The notes beneath the pieces are model-generated. The model saw only the letters and a list, made by a program, of their open reading frames with translations, had not been told where the DNA came from and did not search any database. From Mesorhizobium sp. WSM4306 (GTDB lineage Bacteria; Pseudomonadota; Alphaproteobacteria; Rhizobiales; Rhizobiaceae): a DNA stretch of 64,000 nt. Of the stretch, positions 9,094 to 17,536 are shown one piece after another. The stretch covers positions 34,631 to 98,630 of the forward strand of contig NZ_VFTC01000026.1 of assembly GCF_007003975.1 (NCBI RefSeq), given 5' to 3'. The first letter of the stretch is position 1. Every line of letters starts with the position of its first letter. The translations under genes and the position numbers were made by a program.

Positions 9094-10161
9094 TCAAGCC
9101 GTTGGTGCCGCGCTGCGCCGCTCGAGCGCGGTCTTGCGGATGATTTCCGCAATCTCCGGGCTGCTGCTGCACAGCATCTGGAAATCCACCGCGTGCAGCG
9201 ACAGGAGTGAGACCGCCGTTGCGGCGCTGACGGTCGCCATACGCGGTTCGCCGCTGATCAGCGCCATCTCGCCGAAGAAGGCGCCAGGGCCAAGCTCCAC
9301 CGGCTTCGGCGTCGCGACGGTGACGCGGCCCTCCACGACGAAGAACATCCGATCACCGGGCTCGCCAACGCGGCAGATCACGGCGCCCGCCGGCACCGTG
9401 CGAGGTCTTAACGCGGCCACGATCTCGACCAGCACGGCCGGGCCGAGCTTCTGAAACAACGGTACGCCGGCGACCAATTGCCAATTGCGGACGAATTCCC
9501 CGCGACGAACTTCCTGATAGAAGCCCGTGGCAAGAATGCCGGCCCAGAGCGCGAAGATGCCGATGCCGCTCATCATGACCGCCCCGGCTAGGACGCGGCC
9601 GGCGAAGCTTTGCGGAATTTCGTCGCCATAGCCGGTGGTGGACAACGTGACCACCGCCCACCACATCGACTGGGGGATGCTGCCGAACTTTTCCGGTTGG
9701 ATGTCGCGCTCGATGACATAGCCCGCGAGCGCGACACCGAACAGAACGACGCCGAACAGCGTGGTGACACCGATCAGGTTGCGCGCTTCGTTGGCCAGCA
9801 CCCTGCCCAGCACCGGGAAGAAGGTCGAGTCGCGCAGCGGCTTCAGCAGCCAGACAGCACAGTAGAGGCTCCAGTCGGGCGTGCCGACGAGCAGAAATGC
9901 GGCAAGTGGAACCAGGACCGCGAGTACATCGATGGCGATTGCTGGCGTCCTGTCCTGAAGGTCTCCCGCCCGGCGCTTGAGCAGCGTCGCGGCCATTTGC
10001 ACGAGATAGGTGCCCCAAATGACAGCCAGCACGGCAACCATGGCCAGCCTGGTTCGTCCGGAAATGTTTGGTGATGTGAGCGCAGCCACCGCCAGAAGCC
10101 CGGGCGCAGCCAGCACCGCGTTGAGCGGCGCGTAAATTCTCAGGAATGGCAGTACCGACAT
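9094..10161 (-). CDS. mloK1: Cyclic-nucleotide-gated potassium channel, MlotiK1 (MloK1) orthologue
   Basis: This 355-residue inner-membrane K+ channel has an S1-S6 domain (about 10-215) and a C-terminal cyclic-nucleotide-binding domain (about 225-350). The selectivity filter TTGYGD occupies 175-180. The phosphate-binding cassette has G297, E298 and R307 (FGEMALISGEPR), and R348 is present; the numbering is the same as in M. loti MlotiK1, whose crystal structures show cAMP bound here. The length also equals MlotiK1. The start is ATG 10161, matching the known N-terminus MSVLPFLRIYAPLN; in-frame codons upstream are untranslated. It is divergent from an HD phosphohydrolase gene. Physiological role in rhizobia is not established. 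Confidence 0.97.
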   Translation of the reverse strand: MSVLPFLRIYAPLNAVLAAPGLLAVAALTSPNISGRTRLAMVAVLAVIWGTYLVQMAATLLKRRAGDLQDRTPAIAIDVLAVLVPLAAFLLVGTPDWSLYCAVWLLKPLRDSTFFPVLGRVLANEARNLIGVTTLFGVVLFGVALAGYVIERDIQPEKFGSIPQSMWWAVVTLSTTGYGDEIPQSFAGRVLAGAVMMSGIGIFALWAGILATGFYQEVRRGEFVRNWQLVAGVPLFQKLGPAVLVEIVAALRPRTVPAGAVICRVGEPGDRMFFVVEGRVTVATPKPVELGPGAFFGEMALISGEPRMATVSAATAVSLLSLHAVDFQMLCSSSPEIAEIIRKTALERRSAAPTA

Positions 10162-10340
10162 TTTATGCCCACAAGCGGCGACTACCCTGCAGAATAGGAT
10201 GGCTTCAAGGCAAGCGCAAAGGTGCCTGCTTCGGCTGCGATGCGCATTACCAATGCTGTGATAAAATCCACGCCGGAACCGTGCTAGGATGCCTGCCGCA
10301 CGCGATCTGTCGTGCTTCAAATTGGCCAGGAACGATTGTC
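10162..10340. promoter_or_regulatory. Divergent promoter region between channel and HD phosphohydrolase genes
   Basis: The 179-bp gap must hold both promoters. I see no clear operator dyad or consensus promoter, so only its position supports this entry. Confidence 0.4.
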
Positions 10341-11222
10341 ATGCTCAATCCGATTTCCATCATGGCCGACCGGCTCGGCGACCATCTGTCGGAACTCTAT
10401 CTGCAGTATTTCTCGCATCGCAATTCGGAGTATGCGGCCTACATAGGCGGCGCGGCCCGCCTTGTCCTGGAGCGCATCGGCAATTCGAACGCCCTCTATC
10501 ACAACATCGAGCACACGCTGATGGTTACGCTCGCCGGCCAGCAGATCATCCGCGGCCGGCTGCTTTCGGAATCCCTGACACCCGATGACTGGCTGCATTA
10601 TACCTGCGCGCTGCTTGTCCACGACATTGGCATGGTGCACGGCATATGCCCGGGCGACACCGACGACAGCTTCGTCATCAACGAGGCCGGCGAGCGCCAT
10701 ACGCCACCGCGCGGCGCCTCCGACGCGGTGCTTGCGCCCTATCATATCGAGCGCGCCAAGATCTATGCGCGCCAACGCTTTGGATCCTCGAAGTTCATCG
10801 ACGAGGAGCGCATTATCGCGGCGATCGAAATGACGCGGTTTCCGGTGCCGGACGATCCGGCCTACCAGGCCACCAACACCGAGCCGGCGCTGGTCAGGGC
10901 CGCGGATCTGATCGGCCAACTCGCCGATCCCTTCTACCACCGCAAGCTGCCGGCGCTGTTTGCCGAGTTCTCCGAAACCGGGATGGCGGAAAAGCTCGGC
11001 TGCAAGACCGCCGCTGATCTCGGCGCCATCTTCACCGATTTCTTCACGCTGAAGGTCGAGCCCTATATTGGCGACGCGATCCGCTATCTGGAGCTGACGA
11101 CCGAAGGCAAGCAGTGGGTCGCCAACCTCCACAGCAACCTGTTCCAGTCCGGGCATCGCCCGGCCAGGATCGGGCCATTCCCCGGCGTGTTGCAGCCGGC
11201 GAGCCTGTCGGTGGTGACTTAA
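10341..11222 (+). CDS. HD-domain phosphohydrolase with class I PDE-like metal motif
   Basis: The 293-residue protein has the metal-binding set H54, H58, H94-D95 and D189: YHNIEH at 53-58, LLVHDIG at 91-97 and RAADL at 186-190. The YHNxxH...HD pattern is that of class I cyclic-nucleotide phosphodiesterases, although bacterial HD proteins hydrolyse many phosphates. ATG 10341 has CCAGGAA at good spacing. The gene is divergent from the cAMP-responsive channel gene, which makes cAMP or another nucleotide a reasonable substrate guess (inference). No signal peptide or membrane segment is seen, so it is probably cytosolic. Confidence 0.8.
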   Translation: MLNPISIMADRLGDHLSELYLQYFSHRNSEYAAYIGGAARLVLERIGNSNALYHNIEHTLMVTLAGQQIIRGRLLSESLTPDDWLHYTCALLVHDIGMVHGICPGDTDDSFVINEAGERHTPPRGASDAVLAPYHIERAKIYARQRFGSSKFIDEERIIAAIEMTRFPVPDDPAYQATNTEPALVRAADLIGQLADPFYHRKLPALFAEFSETGMAEKLGCKTAADLGAIFTDFFTLKVEPYIGDAIRYLELTTEGKQWVANLHSNLFQSGHRPARIGPFPGVLQPASLSVVT

Positions 11223-11641
11223 GCGCCGGGGGTTGTTTCCTTTCCGCCGGTTCCGGCTGGCAGAACGCCGGCCCAGAAGCAGACGTCATAATTCCTTCGA
11301 ATTGTCCGAGAGCCTCGGGCAGAAGCGCTTGATAGACGTCAGACTCGTTTCTCCCACGTGATGATCTGTGTTGGTGCCGGGGTGTGGGGCCGATGCAACG
11401 CCGGAAAGCGGCGTCACGATCACTCCCAAGTCAGAAATCTTCGACGGATGGGGTTTCGATGAATTCCATATCCTGCGTCGCCCTCGCCGCGGCAGTCCCG
11501 TTCGTGATCTTCCGCTGTTGGTGGAGATGTCGAGGATCAGACCGGCTGTCGATGAAAAATCTCGATCGGATGCTTCTACGCGGTTCAATGCAGAACTGTC
11601 ACCGGCTTTATCTGTATCTGATCTGCTGATACATAACCCGT
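11223..11641. other. 419-bp intergenic region before the arabinoside locus
   Basis: No convincing gene is seen; short open frames here lack a credible start and family features. The right end is AT-richer and contains TATCTG, ATCTGATC and CTGATACAT (11608-11633), a plausible site for the regulator encoded at 11642. Confidence 0.4.
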
Positions 11642-12586
11642 ATGACGAGTGCGGGCCATATGTCGAATGAAATCATGGTTGTCGATCCGCTTGAGCGGCT
11701 CGACTTGTTGAAGAGCCTTGCGAGCGAGGTCCGGGTCCGGATTCTCGATCTGCTGCACCGCAAGGGGCCGAAAAACGTCAATCAGGTGGCCGAAGAACTG
11801 GGTCTTCCGCAATCGACAATTTCCGCAAACATCCAGGTTCTTGTCGATGTCGGTTTGATCGAGACGAAATCACAGAAGGCGCGCAAGGGAAGCCAGAAGG
11901 TCTGCTATTCGACCTTCTCCGAGTTGGTTGTCGTCTTTAAGGACCGCACCCCGGCGCAGGATCTCGGCGTCATAGAAGTGGCGATGCCGCTTGGACTCTA
12001 CACAAGATGCGAAGTCTCCGCCCCCTGCGGCCTGTGTTCAAAGGACGGCGTCATCGGACTTCTCGATGTGCCCGACACCTTCCTCGATCCTGACCGTATG
12101 CGGGCTGGGCTGCTGTGGTTCACGCGCGGCTTCGTCGAATACCAGTTTCCCAACAATGCGACGCTTGCCAATGCCAAAGTCGGCGGGTTGGAGCTGGCGA
12201 TGGAGCTTTCGTCCGAGGTGCCGGGCACCTCGAAGGATTGGCCATCGGACATCACGGTCGCGATTAACGGACACGAGATAGATACCTGGACGGCGCCGGC
12301 CGACTATGGCGACAAGCGCGGCAAGCATACGCCCGGCTGGTGGAAGCTAGCCGGATCGCAGTATGGCGACCTCGTACACTGGCGCGTCACGAATAACGGC
12401 ACCTATCGCGGAGATCACCAGGTTTCCAAATGCTCGCTGGCTGATCTGGAACTCGAGCGGCACCGCTCGATCCGGATACGAATCGGCGTGAAGGAAGATG
12501 CGCGTCACCCCGGCGGCATAAACATCTTCGGCAGCGGCTTCGGCAATTACAGCAACGACATCGTTCTGCGCCTGCTCAAGGCTTGA
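11642..12586 (+). CDS. ArsR-type winged-helix regulator with a large C-terminal domain
   Basis: Residues about 15-90 form an ArsR-like winged helix (LKSLASEVRVRILDLLHRKG, then NQVAEELGLPQSTISANIQVL). The remaining 220 residues are not ArsR-like and end in a segment rich in W, G and charged residues that reads like a sugar-binding beta-sandwich (GWWKLAGSQYGDLVHWRV, GGINIFGSGFGNYSNDI). Total length is 314. It is directly upstream of the GH51 enzyme and sugar importer genes, so it probably controls them in response to a carbohydrate (inference). ATG 11642 and ATG 11660 are both possible and neither has a strong ribosome site. Confidence 0.8.
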   Translation: MTSAGHMSNEIMVVDPLERLDLLKSLASEVRVRILDLLHRKGPKNVNQVAEELGLPQSTISANIQVLVDVGLIETKSQKARKGSQKVCYSTFSELVVVFKDRTPAQDLGVIEVAMPLGLYTRCEVSAPCGLCSKDGVIGLLDVPDTFLDPDRMRAGLLWFTRGFVEYQFPNNATLANAKVGGLELAMELSSEVPGTSKDWPSDITVAINGHEIDTWTAPADYGDKRGKHTPGWWKLAGSQYGDLVHWRVTNNGTYRGDHQVSKCSLADLELERHRSIRIRIGVKEDARHPGGINIFGSGFGNYSNDIVLRLLKA

Positions 12587-12690
12587 GAGCATACTGGACC
12601 CTTGACGGGCGGATGAACTCCGCCCTTAACTGACCCGCGACCCGGATACAAACCGGAAAGTCGGATTGATAGTCCGCAGTGGGAGGGATC

Positions 12691-14196
12691 ATGAAAGCCA
12701 GAGTCACGGCGAACGCGGCCTACGCCGTCGCGGATATCGACAAACGTCTTTACGGTTCGTTTCTCGAGCATCTTGGCCGGGCAGTCTATACGGGCATCTA
12801 TGAGCCCGGACATCCGCAAGCGGACGCTGAGGGGATGCGCAAGGACGTGATCGAGTTGGTGCGTGCGCTCGACACTCCGATCTGCCGTTATCCGGGTGGC
12901 AACTTCGTGTCCGCCTACAATTGGGAAGACGGCATAGGCCCAAAGGAGAACCGCCCGCGGCGCCTCGATCTTGCGTGGCGCACCACGGAGCCGAACCTGG
13001 TTGGAATCCACGAATTCGCCGACTGGGCCGAAAAAGCCGGCACCGAGATGATGCTAGCTGTCAACCTCGGTTCCCGCGGCCTCGACGAGGCGCGGGCCTT
13101 CGTTGAATATGTCAACCACCCGGGCGGCAGCTACTGGTCCGACCTGAGGGCCAAGAACGGGCGCACGCAGCCCTGGAACTGCCGCCTCTGGTGTCTCGGC
13201 AATGAAATGGATGGTCCCTGGCAGGTCGGCCACAAGTCGGCGAGCGAATACGGCCATCTCGCCAACGAGACCGCCAAGGCGCTACGCGGCCTCGACCCGA
13301 CAGTGGAACTGGTCGTCTGCGGCTCGTCGCATTCCAATATGCCGACCTATCCGCAGTGGGAAGCAACCGTGTTGGAGGCGACCTACGAGCAGGTCGATTA
13401 CATCTCTCTCCACATGTATTTCGAGAATTACGAGAAGAATACGGCCGAATATTTGGCTCTTCCAGCCAAGCTCGACCGCTACATTGGCACAGTCGCGGGC
13501 ATCATCGACTACGTGAAGGCCAAGACCCGCTCGAAGCGGGAGGTGAAGATCTCCTTCGACGAGTGGAACGTCTGGTACCATCAGCGCAAGCAGGACGCCG
13601 CGCGCATGCGCAGCTGGGACTGGCCGGAAGCACCCAGGCTTCTGGAGGACATCTACAATTTCGAGGACGTGCTGCAGGTTGGCTGCATCATCAACACCTT
13701 CATCCGCCGGTCGGATGTTGTTCGCATCGCCTGCATTGCGCAGCTGGTGAACGTTATCGCCCCGATCATGACCGATCCCGGCGGCGCCGCCTGGCGGCAG
13801 ACGATCTACTGGCCTTTCATGCTGGCCTCCAGGCATGGCCGAGGCACCGCGCTGCAGCTCGCGGTCGAGGTGCCTACCTATGACGCGGCCGCGGCCGACA
13901 AGGTGCCATGGCTCGACATTGCAGGCGTGCATGATTCGAACGCCGGCACGCTGACCTTCTTCGCAATCAACCGGCATGGGTCCGAGACAATAGAGGCCGA
14001 CGTCGCCCTCGAACGGTTCGCCGCCAAGTCCATCGAGCATACGATCATCCGTCATGACGATCTCGAGGCCTGTAACACCAAGGACGCGCCGGACAACGTG
14101 TCGCCGGTCAAAGGCAACGGGGCAGCGCTCAGCAGCAAGGGAATGACGCTGAACTTGCCGCCGCACTCTTACTCGATGGTGCGTGTGAGACTCTGA
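12691..14196 (+). CDS. abfA: Alpha-N-arabinofuranosidase, GH51
   Basis: The 501-residue enzyme should release L-arabinofuranose from arabino-oligosaccharides. The acid/base glutamate is E172 in CLGNEMDGPW, and the nucleophile is E291 in KISFDEWNVWYH. Length and the two-domain layout (TIM barrel then beta-sandwich) fit GH51. There is no signal peptide, so it acts on imported oligosaccharides in the cytosol, consistent with the ABC importer downstream. GGGAGG precedes ATG 12691. Confidence 0.93.
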   Translation: MKARVTANAAYAVADIDKRLYGSFLEHLGRAVYTGIYEPGHPQADAEGMRKDVIELVRALDTPICRYPGGNFVSAYNWEDGIGPKENRPRRLDLAWRTTEPNLVGIHEFADWAEKAGTEMMLAVNLGSRGLDEARAFVEYVNHPGGSYWSDLRAKNGRTQPWNCRLWCLGNEMDGPWQVGHKSASEYGHLANETAKALRGLDPTVELVVCGSSHSNMPTYPQWEATVLEATYEQVDYISLHMYFENYEKNTAEYLALPAKLDRYIGTVAGIIDYVKAKTRSKREVKISFDEWNVWYHQRKQDAARMRSWDWPEAPRLLEDIYNFEDVLQVGCIINTFIRRSDVVRIACIAQLVNVIAPIMTDPGGAAWRQTIYWPFMLASRHGRGTALQLAVEVPTYDAAAADKVPWLDIAGVHDSNAGTLTFFAINRHGSETIEADVALERFAAKSIEHTIIRHDDLEACNTKDAPDNVSPVKGNGAALSSKGMTLNLPPHSYSMVRVRL

Positions 14197-14310
14197 GTTA
14201 ATATCCGACTATCAGATATATACCGTAAAATCCGTTGCAGGGGGTTTGGTTTGGTGTAGCATTGAAACGTTCAAGGCGGACCTAACCGCCGTACTCGGGA
14301 GGAAGCTGAG
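14197..14310 (+). promoter_or_regulatory. Promoter/operator region of the sugar importer
   Basis: The 114-bp gap is AT-rich at its start. GACTATCA (14207-14214) also occurs in inverse orientation just before abfA (TGATAGTC, 12667-12674), which suggests a shared operator half-site. No perfect dyad is seen. Confidence 0.35.
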
Positions 14311-15585
14311 ATGAACTTTCGCAGGATAATGGCCATAGCGGTGGTTGCGGCAGGAGGATTTTGGGCCGTCGCGGCCCAGGCCGAAGAAACCGTCATGTGG
14401 TGGGATTTCCTCGGCGGCGGTGACGGTGTGCGCATGAAGCAGATGATCGCCGACTTCAACACCGCCCACGCTGGCAAGATCAAGATCGACGCCACGACGC
14501 TGGAGTGGGGCACGCCCTTCTACGCGAAGGTGCAGACCTCGGTCGCGGTCGGAGAGGCGCCAGACGTCATGACCTATCATGCCAGCCGCATCCCCTTGGC
14601 GGTGAGCCAGGATATTCTCGAAGAAATCACCCCCGACGACATGAGCAAGATGGGCCTCTCGGCCTCGGACTTTGCCCAGACGACGATGGGCGCCGTGACG
14701 GTCGACGGCAAGCAATACGCAGTGCCGCTCGATACCCATCCGATCGTCCTGTACTACAATCGCGTCCTCCTGAAGAAGGCAGGCGTGCTCGGCGACGACG
14801 GCCGTCCCATGGGCATGAAAAACAAGGAGGAATTCACCGCGACACTGCAGAAGTTGAAGGACGCCGGCGTCGAGTTCCCGCTGGGCAGCGTCACCGCCGA
14901 CGGCAACTTCATGTACCGCACCATTTACTCGCTGGTGTGCCAGCAAGGCGGCGAGCTTCTGACGGGCAACGAGTTCCTCGCCGGCGACAACGGCAAGAAG
15001 CTGGCGAACGCGTTGGCGGTCCTGCAAGGGTGGACGAAGGCCGGGCTGCAGTCGACCTATACGGACTATCCCGCAACCGTCGCCCTGTTCACCTCGGGCA
15101 AGGCCGCAATGATGATCAACGGCGTCTGGGAAGTTCCCACGATGACCGACCTCGCCAAGCAAGGCAAGCTGTTCGACTGGGGTGCCGTCGAGATCCCGGT
15201 GATCTTCGACAAACCATGCACCTACGCGGACAGCCATTCGTTCGCGATCCCGAAGAACAAGGGCAAGGAGATCAGCCCGGAAAAGCGTGCCGCCGTTCTC
15301 GAGGTGATCTCATGGATGGATAAGCACTCGCTGTTCTGGGCCACGGCAGGCCACATCCCGGCATACAAGCCAGTCACCGAGACGGCCGAATACAAGGCAA
15401 TGCAGCCCAATGCGACCTACTCGCCGCTGACGGCCAACATGATCTTCGATCCGAAGTCGCCCAAGGCTGGTGTCGCCGGACCGATCTTCGACATCATGTC
15501 CAATTACTTCGTGCCAACCCTCAACGGCGAGATGGACCCGGGCGAGGCGGTGAAATCCATCAAGGAGGAGCTGAACAGCATGTAG
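14311..15585 (+). CDS. Sugar ABC transporter substrate-binding protein
   Basis: The 424-residue periplasmic protein has a Sec signal peptide (residues 1 to about 24, cleavage near AQA-EE) and the family 1 extracellular solute-binding fold (MWWDFLGGGDGVRMKQM start, YPATVALFTSGKAAMMINGVW motif). GGGAGGAAG precedes the ATG. With the two permeases it forms a carbohydrate-uptake importer. The arabinofuranosidase upstream suggests arabinose-containing oligosaccharides as ligand (inference). A strong hairpin separates it from the permease genes. Confidence 0.92.
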   Translation: MNFRRIMAIAVVAAGGFWAVAAQAEETVMWWDFLGGGDGVRMKQMIADFNTAHAGKIKIDATTLEWGTPFYAKVQTSVAVGEAPDVMTYHASRIPLAVSQDILEEITPDDMSKMGLSASDFAQTTMGAVTVDGKQYAVPLDTHPIVLYYNRVLLKKAGVLGDDGRPMGMKNKEEFTATLQKLKDAGVEFPLGSVTADGNFMYRTIYSLVCQQGGELLTGNEFLAGDNGKKLANALAVLQGWTKAGLQSTYTDYPATVALFTSGKAAMMINGVWEVPTMTDLAKQGKLFDWGAVEIPVIFDKPCTYADSHSFAIPKNKGKEISPEKRAAVLEVISWMDKHSLFWATAGHIPAYKPVTETAEYKAMQPNATYSPLTANMIFDPKSPKAGVAGPIFDIMSNYFVPTLNGEMDPGEAVKSIKEELNSM

Positions 15586-15593
15586 GGCTCAAA

Positions 15594-15627
15594 GGCTGGG
15601 ACCGCCCTGCCCAGGGTGGTCCCAGCC
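15594..15627 (+). terminator. Intercistronic hairpin after the binding-protein gene
   Basis: GGCTGGGACC (15594-15603) pairs perfectly with GGTCCCAGCC (15618-15627). There is no T run, and the permease gene starts 17 bp later. Such hairpins often protect the binding-protein part of the mRNA or attenuate downstream expression, which would give more binding protein than permease. Confidence 0.6.
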
Positions 15628-15644
15628 ATGTCCAAGGAAGAGCC

Positions 15645-16529
15645 ATGCTTCGCAACTCCCGAACTGAACGTCTTGTCGCGCTGGTGCTGGTCGCTCCCTT
15701 CCTGGCGATCTACTTGCTGGCGTTCGTCTATCCGACGGTCCAGATGTTTCGCATCTCCTTCACCGATGCGCCGCTGATCGGCGCGGGTCAGTGGGTCGGT
15801 CTCGACAACTACCTGCGGCTCGACAACGACCCGATGTTCCGGCGCGCGGTCTGGAATACCGCCTACTTCGTGCTGATGACGGTCATTCCCGGGACGCTCA
15901 TCGCCCTGTTGATCGCGCTTGGCGTGTCGCGTCTGAAGGGCCGGTTCCAGGCGACCGTGCTGGCGCTGTTCTTCCTGCCCTACATCCTGCCGGTGTCCGT
16001 GGTCTATTTGATCTGGGACTGGACGCTGAATTTCCAGTTCGGGATTGCGATGCATGTGCTGGACTGGCTGGGAATCCCGCGCGTACCGGTCTTTAAGTCG
16101 CGCGCCTGGTTCCTGCCGGCGGTGGCCGGGGTGACGATCTGGTGGACCGCGGGTTTCTCGATCCTCCTCTTCCTCGCCGGACTACGGTCCATACCAGTGG
16201 AGATCTACGAAGCCGCGGCGCTCGACAACTCGACGCGATGGACCACGTTCCGGCGTATCACCTGGCCACTGCTTTGGCCGATCACCTCGCTGGTATTGAC
16301 CATCCAGCTCATCCTGCAGCTCAAGATTTTCGATCAGGTCTATCTGTTCTCGATCGGCGGCCGGCCGAACGACAATATGGTGCTCGTCTACTACGTCTTC
16401 CAGAAGGCCTTTCAGCAGAACCAGGGAGGCAGGGCTGCCGCTGTCGCCGTCACCCTCTTCGTGCTTGTGGTCGTCGTCTCGGTCCTGCAATTCCAACTGC
16501 TTCGGCTCGCCGAAAGGCGGCGCCGATGA
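15645..16529 (+). CDS. Sugar ABC transporter permease (MalF/UgpA type)
   Basis: The 294-residue inner-membrane protein has about six hydrophobic segments and the coupling motif EIYEAAALDNSTRWTTFRRITWPLL, which docks to the ATPase. It overlaps the second permease gene by ATGA. Confidence 0.92.
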   Translation: MLRNSRTERLVALVLVAPFLAIYLLAFVYPTVQMFRISFTDAPLIGAGQWVGLDNYLRLDNDPMFRRAVWNTAYFVLMTVIPGTLIALLIALGVSRLKGRFQATVLALFFLPYILPVSVVYLIWDWTLNFQFGIAMHVLDWLGIPRVPVFKSRAWFLPAVAGVTIWWTAGFSILLFLAGLRSIPVEIYEAAALDNSTRWTTFRRITWPLLWPITSLVLTIQLILQLKIFDQVYLFSIGGRPNDNMVLVYYVFQKAFQQNQGGRAAAVAVTLFVLVVVVSVLQFQLLRLAERRRR

Positions 16530-17368
16530 ACGCCATGGCTGCGCAGCGCTGGACCTTTTGGGGCGGGATAATCACGGCACTGACGCTCGTCTGGGCCATC
16601 CTATGGGCATTCCCGCTTTATTGGGGTGTGATCTCATCGCTCAAACCGGACGACGAAGTCATCCGGCCTTACATCGAACTCTGGCCGGAGACGCCGACGC
16701 TGGAGAACTATATTTCCGCCGTGACCACCACACAGATCGGCACCTGGTACGTCAATTCGGTGGCGGTCGCGATCGGCGTAACGGTCATCACCATCTTCAT
16801 CTCGATGCTGTGCGGCTACGCGATCTCGCAGTTGCGGTTCCCGGGGCGGATCGCGCTATGGTGGCTGATCCTCGCCTCCTTCATGGTGCCAACTTCGGCG
16901 CTGATCATCAATCATTTCGTGCTGGTCGCCAACCTTGGCCTGCTCAACAGCTGGGCTGGAATCATGTTGCCGCAGCTCATCCACCCCGTCATCATCATCG
17001 TGTACAAGCAATTCTTCGATCAGGTCCCGAAGGACTTCCGTGAGGCCGCGGTCATGGACAATGCGTCTGAATTCGGGATCCTCTTCAAAATCTACGTGCC
17101 GATGAACTGGGGGGTAACGACGGCGCTGTCGATCGTCTGCTTCATCTGGACGTGGAACGCGTTCTTGTGGCCGTTCCTCTCTGTTACCCGCACCGAGATG
17201 ATGACGATCACCGTCGGCATCACGCAGGTCAATGACGCCTTCGGCGTCTACTACGCGCGCCAGCTGTCGGCAGCTGTACTGGCCGGCCTTCCCGTGGCAC
17301 TGGCCTACCTCTTCTTCCAGCGCCGAGTAACCGAAGCGATAACGCTCTCAGCAGGCATCAAGGGCTAA
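16526..17368 (+). CDS. Sugar ABC transporter permease (MalG/UgpE type)
   Basis: The 280-residue protein has six predicted membrane segments and the EAA-type loop DFREAAVMDNASEFGILFKI. Translation is coupled to the preceding permease (ATGA). Its TAA stop overlaps the first bases of a palindromic repeat. The matching ATPase gene is on the other strand beyond that repeat. Confidence 0.92.
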   Translation: MNAMAAQRWTFWGGIITALTLVWAILWAFPLYWGVISSLKPDDEVIRPYIELWPETPTLENYISAVTTTQIGTWYVNSVAVAIGVTVITIFISMLCGYAISQLRFPGRIALWWLILASFMVPTSALIINHFVLVANLGLLNSWAGIMLPQLIHPVIIIVYKQFFDQVPKDFREAAVMDNASEFGILFKIYVPMNWGVTTALSIVCFIWTWNAFLWPFLSVTRTEMMTITVGITQVNDAFGVYYARQLSAAVLAGLPVALAYLFFQRRVTEAITLSAGIKG

Positions 17369-17470
17369 AGCGCGTCGCGCTGAAACGGATTCAAGCGACG
17401 CGCTTTAAGTCTTTGTTTTGATGCATGTCGTTGTCCCAGAACCGCAGCGCACTTCTGGGCGACATGCACT
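17367..17470. repeat. Bipartite palindromic intergenic repeat (two hairpins)
   Basis: Hairpin A is AAAGCGCGTCGC (17367-17378) with GCGACGCGCTTT (17395-17406), a perfect 12-bp stem. Hairpin B (about 17421-17468) pairs TGCATGTCG and CCCAGAA with TTCTGGG and CGACATGCA around the core ccgcagcgcac. The same two-part plan occurs at 61603, and hairpin B alone at 19055. It lies between convergent genes and may also end both transcripts. Confidence 0.8.
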
Positions 17471-17536
17471 AGCCTCGGCCCGCAAGCAAAGCGCAATGCC
17501 AGCGGGCACGACCCCGGTCGGCGGATTCAGGCCCGG

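Noticed and set aside
11368..11670. 100-codon open frame in the gap before the ArsR-type gene
   Set aside because: No ribosome site, no recognisable motif, overlaps the regulator start; treated as noncoding.
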